Shown: positions 61,701 through 64,000 of the stretch, one piece after another
How positions within the stretch are numbered: the first letter of the stretch is position 1
Layout: the number at the start of each line of letters is the position of its first letter
DNA from: Adineta ricciae
Taxonomy: Eukaryota; Rotifera; Eurotatoria; Adinetida; Adinetidae
Reading direction: 5' to 3'
Length of the DNA stretch: 64,000 bases
Assembly (NCBI GenBank): GCA_905250025.1
Contig: CAJNOJ010000232.1
Span: 1-64,000 of the forward strand
Notes under the pieces: generated by a model
Database searches by the model: none
What the model saw: the letters and a program-made list of their open reading frames with translations, nothing else
What the model was told of the DNA's origin: nothing
Made by a program: the position numbers and the translations under genes

Positions 61701-62981
61701 GAGAAAATCAACAAATTATTATCTCGGCGCGGAAACAATCAATTTCAGAAATGTTCTCTATTTCCGTGAAAGCTTTAAAAGAAACTTCTCAAGCTCCTCC
61801 CCGCCTCACTTGTCTGATGAGCAAATCACAATATGATTCATTGAATTCAATTGCTTTTTTTATACGTTATAAACTTTTCAACAATGTCTCATTTACATAT
61901 TTTATCTTCAGTCAAGAGGGTTGTAAAGATCATTTCAAATCGTCATTTTATTGAAAAAAAAGAAAATAAAGAAATCTGTTTGTATCGGTGCAAACTTACC
62001 TGAATCATAAAAGCTCCATATTCATTTCAAGAGAAGATCAAGCACAATAAGCTAATGAATATTGTTTGCTTTCTGGAAGAAGGAGATCTTGAGAGAGTGC
62101 AATTATGAAAATGAGAATAAGCGACAGTATCTGATTGGAAATTCATCTGTGATCGAGTACAAGGATAAGATAGAAAGAATAGCACACGCAATTGTTTTCT
62201 AAACAAGATGTTTAAATGGTAAGGATAAGAATAACGACACGAACAAATAATCCCGGGCAATAGTATCGAAAAGGATAAGAACAGTACTCGATTGTTCGCT
62301 AGATTCAAAATTTCAATATATCTATGCAGAAGTCAATCATTGGTAACAAAGAAGATAGGAGATATGTAAAAATATATGTACGTGTATGTATGTGCCGAAG
62401 ATGGAGATAAGGATGTGAGAAGATGTTTGATAGAATGGTGGTATTACCTTTAGTGAAGAAATTTCAATTCAATGGAGCAGGAACAACTGAAAAAAAGAGA
62501 TAAGATTTTTATTTGCATGAGAAAGAAAGCGGAAAAGAGGATAATCATTCACACGTTTGCAAAATTCCAAAGATAAACAAGACGAGAGAGAAAGAGAAAA
62601 AAAATGAAAATTGCGCAAAAGAGAAAATTTCCAATGAATATAACAAATAAGAAGCAAAAGAAAAACCAAAACGATACTGTATATGAATCAGCAGATCATG
62701 ATTTCCAGCCTAATCAGGTTTCAATAAGAACAGAAAGAAAAGAAAAGAAGGGACAAGTAGCAAGATTCGATGATTGTCGTCTGCTATATGCCGGTAAAAG
62801 ATCGAATTCACAGGGAAAACGACAGAAAAACAAGCGAATAAGAAAGGACGGAATGTCTCAGAGAAAAACAAAAAGGAGCTCAGTGATAAGTAATAGTGTT
62901 CAAAGAGCACCATGTATATAGGTAAATAACACAAGAAAATGTAAGAAGAATGCAATAGTGTATGTATATAAAGTTTCTATA
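61701..62981. other. Gap downstream of the PTBP-like gene
   Basis: Purine-rich plus strand (many AGAAAG, GAGATAAG runs) without exon evidence on the minus strand. No RRM coding segment is present, which matters for the truncation of the PTBP-like gene. Confidence 0.5.
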
Positions 62982-64000
62982 TCACAAGCGCAGAAAATCA
63001 GCAGGATACATGGTGGGTGTACTGTTGTTGTTGTAAAAATAAAGAGCAGAAGGTGAAGATAGATTTGCAGTTTTTCCCGGAATAACACGAGCACCACTAC
63101 CACCATTGACACATACCTCATCAGATGATGTTGTTGATGCTGATGCTGAAAGAAATATATAAGGACTTGATGCTGTTGCATGCGAATGATGATGATGATG
63201 TTGCTGAGATAAAGTCGATAGCGATAATGGTGATTGGTTCGTACCAGCTGTGGTTAATAATGTTGCAGAAGGATTTGAACATGCTATTGCTGTCGTATAT
63301 TGTTGAGCTAATTGATTAGCATTTAGCATTGCGGCATTTGATGCTGAATTTTTCGAGAATGAATTCAGAAAGAAATGATAGGAAAAGTTGTCTACCTGGA
63401 AAGTGAATTGCTCCATTATTCATTGCTGAAAGTGTTGTTAATGGCGCTCCTGCAAGTGCCATTATGGAGGAACCAAAAACATTTGGCATGCCTGATAGGT
63501 ATCTTGCGCCAATTGAGATTGACTCGTTCGAATTTTCGCTTGCTGGCAATATGGGATTGGTATAATCGCGACTTTTATCGTTATTATATTTAACGTTTAA
63601 AGCATGCAGTTTCGAATAATCAATTTGTAATGTACAACAACCATTGTAAATATTTTGTCCTGTTAAATTCTTCAAATAGATAAATAAGGTGAAAAAATGC
63701 ATTGATTCAAATGAAGTTTTTACCATTTTGGCTGTTTGTGCAGTTGCTGCATCTTTCATTTGGATTAAACCTTGAAATTTATCTACATGGGAACGAACGA
63801 GTGCCGACTGAAAAGTGATTATTCGTTTTTTCTCTCCCTCTCTTACCGTTTTTAGTAAATGTTATTATTTTTAAAACAACACCAAATTTACTAAAGATCT
63901 GTTTTTTAAATAAACAAAAATCAATTTGACATTTACCAAATAATTAAGTATTTCTCTCCTCTACCTGATGAAATGTATCGACATTAACGGGATAGATCAT
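62982..64000 (-). CDS. PTBP: PTBP-like RNA-binding protein, 3' part only
   Basis: Partial gene running off the right edge, so its 5' exons (RRM1) are outside. Exons 64000-63965, 63898-63847, 63807 to about 63723 and onward give RRM2 of polypyrimidine tract-binding protein: [58 protein letters not shown] and [19 protein letters not shown], which agrees closely with animal PTBP. PTBP binds CU-rich RNA and controls splicing in the nucleus. A linker rich in Ala, Ser, Thr, Gln and His follows. The frame then reads through a possible donor (GAG/gtatgt near 63117) to a stop at 62982. RRM3 and RRM4, expected next, are not found on this strand down to 60.4 kb. Confidence 0.85.

Noticed and set aside
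61701-62981. Possible RRM3-4 exons for the PTBP-like gene
   Set aside because: None of the minus-strand frames shows RNP1 or RNP2 motifs.

Overview
The window reads as a compact, AT-rich, intron-dense animal genome. Almost every recognisable gene is split by short GT-AG introns of about 50-60 nt, intergenic gaps are small, and the gene set is metazoan (cohesin STAG, stonin, ubinuclein, nicotinic-type receptor, cyclic-nucleotide-gated channel, nuclear receptor with two DNA-binding domains). A bdelloid rotifer is my best guess. The support is the short introns, a 2DBD nuclear receptor, an NHL/EGF membrane protein of a kind common in rotifers, AG acceptors sitting just upstream of several start codons (spliced-leader trans-splicing is known in bdelloids), and a P450 pair that looks homogenised by gene conversion. 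This is inference; no marker gene fixes the species.

Layout. 1-3.6 kb: mostly unexplained, with two weak small genes. 3.6-7.8 kb (+): cyclic-nucleotide-gated channel. 9.0-26.3 kb (+): stonin (with a 1.28-kb inverted-repeat element in an intron), cohesin STAG, tubulin cofactor B, a dsRNA-binding domain fused to a PrimPol-type zinc finger, and a RING/B-box/coiled-coil protein. 26.4-41.5 kb: two tandem CYP3-clan P450s (-), a TEX47/BLUF-like gene (-), a 71-aa EF-hand protein (+), an orphan disordered protein (+) and an FHIP1 (FAM160A) gene (-). 42.9-46 kb (-): NHL/EGF single-pass membrane protein. 47-49.2 kb (+): 2DBD nuclear receptor. 49.3-53.7 kb (-): nicotinic-type receptor subunit and a Parkin-like RBR ligase without Ubl or RING0. 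54-60.4 kb (+): WSC-like membrane protein and ubinuclein. 60.8-64 kb (-): intronless membrane protein and the 3' part of a PTBP-like gene that appears to end after RRM2.

The genes form no single pathway. STAG (cohesin) and ubinuclein (HIRA chaperone) act on chromatin; stonin and FHIP1 on endocytic and endosomal traffic; the CNG channel and nicotinic-type subunit on excitability; TBCB on tubulin folding. The closest thing to co-transcription is stonin-STAG-TBCB, where the gaps are 230-270 bp and each downstream gene has AATAAA followed by an AG acceptor just before its ATG.

Gene models were spliced by eye from frame, splice consensus and family similarity. Where exon phases were summed (CNG channel, stonin, TBCB, RING protein, P450s, EF-hand protein, NHL/EGF protein) they close in frame. 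Other boundaries are approximate.
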